9,260 nt of DNA from Bacillota bacterium. GTDB taxonomy: Bacteria > Bacillota > Bacilli > Lactobacillales > Enterococcaceae. The translations under genes were made by a program, and so were the position numbers. Shown one piece after another: positions 7,612 to 9,260 of the stretch (positions are counted from its first letter, which is position 1; each line of letters opens with the position of its first letter). The notes under the pieces were generated by a model, which saw only the letters and a program-made list of their open reading frames with translations, did not search any database and had not been told where the DNA came from. Location: the NCBI GenBank assembly GCA_023389005.1, contig JAEWFE010000287.1:1-9260 (forward strand), written 5' to 3'.

Positions 7612-7651
7612 AAAAAAAGAGGCTGAAAAAAATTATTCAGTCTCTTTTTTT
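7612..7651 (+). terminator. Rho-independent terminator after ltaS
   Basis: The upper stem CTGAA (7623-7627) pairs with TTCAG (7636-7640) around an 8-base loop. Below it a G-T wobble (7622/7641), then GAG with CTC (7619-7621 with 7642-7644), then an A-run pairing a T-run (7612-7618 with 7645-7651). The hairpin starts 8 bases after the ltaS stop, so ltaS is probably transcribed alone. Confidence 0.9.
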
Positions 7652-7720
7652 CGTACCTTATTCACAAAATGTTCATAAAAAAAGACTATAGTAATACTTA
7701 AAGAAACTCTAGACATTTTT

Positions 7721-7731
7721 GAAGGTAGGTG
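7721..7731 (+). promoter_or_regulatory. Ribosome binding site that decides the start of the FtsX-like gene
   Basis: GAAGGTAGGTG resembles AAGGAGGTG with one extra base and ends 5 bases before the TTG at 7737. An in-frame TTG at 7719 would place this motif inside the coding region and has no comparable site upstream, so 7737 is preferred. Confidence 0.75.
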
Positions 7732-7736
7732 AAAGA

Positions 7737-8456
7737 TTGTTTTGGTTAAGCGTCATTAAGCGTAGTATTTATTATCATAAAAAAGCTTTTTTAGTCATTG
7801 CGATCTTTTTTATCTTGCTTATTTTAATGCAATGGTTCTACGCTATTTTTCAACAATATGTTCTGGCAATCTTGCAAACCATACAGCAATTTTTTGATAT
7901 TTCAACTAAAGTAGAGCAGCCAACCAACCAGTGGCAAGCTCCATGTAAAGTGTTATATTTAATCGTCTTAAGCGTCCTGTTTTTCATGCTCGGTTACTTC
8001 TTATTTCGCTTACAAAGAAAACGTCAAAGGGAAAAAATATCGTGGATGAATAACGGTGGAACTGTTAGCAATTATTTTGTCTTAATGAGTGGTGAATTAC
8101 TCGTGATTTGTATTGCTGTCACACTCATGATGAGCATGATACTATTTTTATTACAAACGCTGATTTTTCCGGTGATTTTTGCCTTATGTCGCTTTTACTT
8201 AGCGGATATCCAACACTTTTCCATTAAAGAATGGATTCAAGCACCTGTACCTGCTAAAAATATTTTTCAAATAAAAGTTCCTGAGTCCGAGAATGGGTTA
8301 TGGCAATTCATCCAAAATCAAATTCATTTGGAAAAAATCAGTTTGCAAATGTTGTTTAGAACTTGCTTTGTCAATAGCTTGGGACTTATCACAGTAAACA
8401 GTCTGATTTATTTCATTCAAAATCTTAAGAAAGGAAGGATGTATTTTGCCAAATAA
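7737..8456 (+). CDS. Small FtsX-like ABC permease-type membrane protein
   Basis: This is a probable integral membrane protein of 239 residues with four hydrophobic segments at about 18-38, 72-92, 119-150 (long, perhaps with a kink) and 206-228. The N-terminus, a short basic stretch followed by a helix (SVIKRSIYYHKKA), resembles the start of FtsX/MacB/Vex-type permeases. The segment after helix 2, RLQRKRQREKISWMNNGG leading to MSGELL, matches the spot where such permeases carry the cytoplasmic coupling helix (Arg-rich, then Glu, then a Gly-containing turn). The loop between helices 1 and 2 is only about 35 residues, whereas MacB-type proteins have a large extracellular domain, so it is minimal or reduced. 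The next gene overlaps its last 11 bases and resembles part of an ABC ATPase, which supports the permease reading. Substrate unknown. It could also be an unrelated four-helix protein. Confidence 0.6.
   Translation: MFWLSVIKRSIYYHKKAFLVIAIFFILLILMQWFYAIFQQYVLAILQTIQQFFDISTKVEQPTNQWQAPCKVLYLIVLSVLFFMLGYFLFRLQRKRQREKISWMNNGGTVSNYFVLMSGELLVICIAVTLMMSMILFLLQTLIFPVIFALCRFYLADIQHFSIKEWIQAPVPAKNIFQIKVPESENGLWQFIQNQIHLEKISLQMLFRTCFVNSLGLITVNSLIYFIQNLKKGRMYFAK
8431..8439 (+). promoter_or_regulatory. Ribosome binding site inside the FtsX-like gene
   Basis: AAGGAAGGA ends 6 bases before the TTG at 8446 and lies within the last codons of the upstream gene. It supports the TTG start over the first in-frame ATG at 8482, which has no such motif, and indicates coupled translation of the two proteins. 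Confidence 0.7.
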
Positions 8457-8850
8457 TCAACTAAACTTTCCAAATATACAAATGAGTTATGAAACGGAGA
8501 ATCAACTATTTTCTAATTTCGTCCCTTTTTTATCTTTAAAAACCCATTTAGCCATTCAACGTAAAAATCAGCAAAATGCGATTGAATGGTTGGTAAAAGA
8601 ATTTCAAATAGCAGAAACCAATCTGGATGTCCTCCCTACACAAGCAGATTACCAAACCCTGATTGCTATTCAAGTCTATCAACAACTATTTATCCAACAC
8701 AAAGACTGCATCTATATTCGTGGCATCGATTATTGTACGACCTGGCAAATTCAACAACTATTGCTAAAATTGAAACAAATCAGCCGCCATTATCATAAAC
8801 AAATTATTATCCTTACACACAACCTAACTTTGCTTAATTATCATGAGTAA
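8446..8850 (+). CDS. ABC ATPase-like protein lacking Walker A and signature motifs
   Basis: The 134 residues line up by eye with the second half of an ABC transporter ATPase. NFVPFLSLKTHLAI (24-37) resembles the segment after the Q-loop, with Ser where the Gln is expected. VLPTQADYQTLIAI (62-75) matches the signature region (LPxxLSGGxxQRxAIA), but LSGG is gone. IYIRGIDY (89-96) sits at Walker B, with Arg-Gly in place of Asp-Glu. IIILTHN (120-126) retains the switch-region His (H125). There is no Walker A because the first roughly 85-90 residues of a normal ATPase are absent. ATP hydrolysis is therefore not expected. The frame is open throughout, the gene has a good ribosome binding site and overlaps the FtsX-like gene, so the pair is probably made together. 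It may be a functional pseudo-ATPase or a decaying transporter remnant. The family assignment is by eye and moderately uncertain. Confidence 0.55.
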   Translation: MPNNQLNFPNIQMSYETENQLFSNFVPFLSLKTHLAIQRKNQQNAIEWLVKEFQIAETNLDVLPTQADYQTLIAIQVYQQLFIQHKDCIYIRGIDYCTTWQIQQLLLKLKQISRHYHKQIIILTHNLTLLNYHE

Positions 8851-8891
8851 AAAAACAGACAAGCTATCCAAATAGCCTGTCTGTTTTTTTA
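8848..8891. terminator. Bidirectional terminator shared by the ATPase-like gene and the kinase gene
   Basis: GCTAT (8863-8867) pairs with ATAGC (8872-8876) over a CCAA loop. After one A/C mismatch, ACAGACA (8855-8861) pairs with TGTCTGT (8878-8884), then A-runs pair with T-runs. Runs of A and T on each side supply the U-tract in both directions. The TAA stop codons of both convergent genes sit at the feet of the hairpin (8848-8850 and 8889-8891). Confidence 0.93.
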
Positions 8892-9260
8892 TTGCTCAAT
8901 ATCGACATCCGGTAAAGAGATGATAAAAGTTGTTCCTTTTCCTAACTCAGATTCAACCTGAATTTGGCCTTTATGCAACTTCACTAACTGTTCGACAATA
9001 GAAAGTCCTAACCCAGATTCACCAAACTTCTTATTCTTTCTAGATGGATCAGCTTTATAGTAACGATCCCAGATATTTTTCAGCTGTTCTTCAGACATGC
9101 CGATGCCAGTATCACTTATCTTAATGATTGTTTCTAGATAGCCTTTTTCTAAGCTAACCGTGATTGTACCATTTTCCGTAAATTGAATGGCATTTTGCAA
9201 TATATTTACCATTATTTGAACAAAACGGTCATAATCAGCATAAACTTCCACAGGTTGTTT
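8889..9260 (-). CDS. Sensor histidine kinase, C-terminal ATPase domain (5' end outside window)
   Basis: Only the last 123 residues are present; the frame stays open to the right edge, so the start, sensor region and phosphoacceptor histidine are not visible. What is seen is a complete-looking HATPase_c domain: the N box NILQNAIQFTENG, the G1 box DTGIGM, the segment IWDRYYKAD, the G2 box GESGLGLSIV and the final GKGTTF. The protein would autophosphorylate on a histidine upstream and pass the phosphate to a response regulator, whose gene is probably beyond the right edge. It is convergent with the FtsX-like/ATPase-like pair and shares its terminator. Which signal it senses cannot be told from this fragment. 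A kinase beside an FtsX-type transporter recalls Bce- and Vex/Vnc-type modules, but the opposite orientation here weakens that link. Confidence 0.93.
   Translation of the reverse strand, partial: KQPVEVYADYDRFVQIMVNILQNAIQFTENGTITVSLEKGYLETIIKISDTGIGMSEEQLKNIWDRYYKADPSRKNKKFGESGLGLSIVEQLVKLHKGQIQVESELGKGTTFIISLPDVDIEQ

Noticed and set aside
7661..7692. TTCACA and TATAGT as a promoter for the FtsX-like gene
   Set aside because: The spacing of 20 bases is too long and neither box is strong; no convincing promoter was found between the ltaS terminator and this gene.
7719..7736. In-frame upstream TTG at 7719 as the start of the FtsX-like gene, giving 245 residues
   Set aside because: The best ribosome binding site (7721-7731) would fall inside the coding region, and nothing comparable lies upstream of 7719; TTG at 7737 fits the spacing.
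8586..8798. Alternative-frame open stretch of 70 codons inside the ATPase-like gene
   Set aside because: It has no ribosome binding site and no motifs; the 8446 frame carries the ABC-like pattern and a coupled start.

Overview
The window is AT-rich, compact, low-GC Gram-positive DNA. An EbsC-type deacylase, an LtaS-type lipoteichoic acid synthase, AGGAGG-like ribosome binding sites and frequent TTG starts suggest a Bacillota lactic acid bacterium, most likely of the Enterococcus family (Enterococcus, Vagococcus, Tetragenococcus or Melissococcus). That placement is inferred from gene content and was not tested by a search. No tRNA, rRNA, CRISPR array, insertion sequence or phage gene is visible. 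No gap between genes exceeds 300 bases.

Layout, left to right. (1) 1-1267, minus: NADP-type glutamate dehydrogenase gdhA, cut by the left edge. (2) 1268-1516: divergent intergenic region with a likely promoter for the next gene and two inverted repeats. (3) 1517-2779, plus: HI0933/BaiN-type FAD flavoprotein, ending in a strong bidirectional terminator. (4) 2821-5248, minus: a three-gene operon transcribed in the order RlmI-like rRNA methyltransferase, aroD, ebsC, from an extended -10 promoter at about 5281-5289. (5) 5249-5467: second divergent promoter region, with phased A-tracts and a near-consensus promoter for ltaS. (6) 5468-7603, plus: LtaS-type synthase with its own terminator. (7) 7737-8850, plus: two overlapping genes, a small FtsX-like four-helix membrane protein and a 134-residue protein that looks like the back half of an ABC ATPase with its catalytic motifs lost. 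(8) 8889-9260, minus: the C-terminal ATPase domain of a sensor histidine kinase, cut by the right edge and sharing a terminator with the preceding gene.

Most of the window is housekeeping: nitrogen assimilation (GdhA), shikimate synthesis (AroD), translation quality and rRNA modification (EbsC, the methyltransferase) and cell envelope polymer synthesis (LtaS). The least ordinary part is 7737-8850. There a degenerate ATPase-like protein is translationally coupled to a minimal FtsX-like membrane protein, between a lipoteichoic acid synthase and a sensor kinase. It could be a decayed ABC transporter or a repurposed, non-hydrolysing membrane module. A second point of note is that the RlmI-like methyltransferase has no cysteine at all, so it cannot use the usual cysteine-dependent m5C mechanism.
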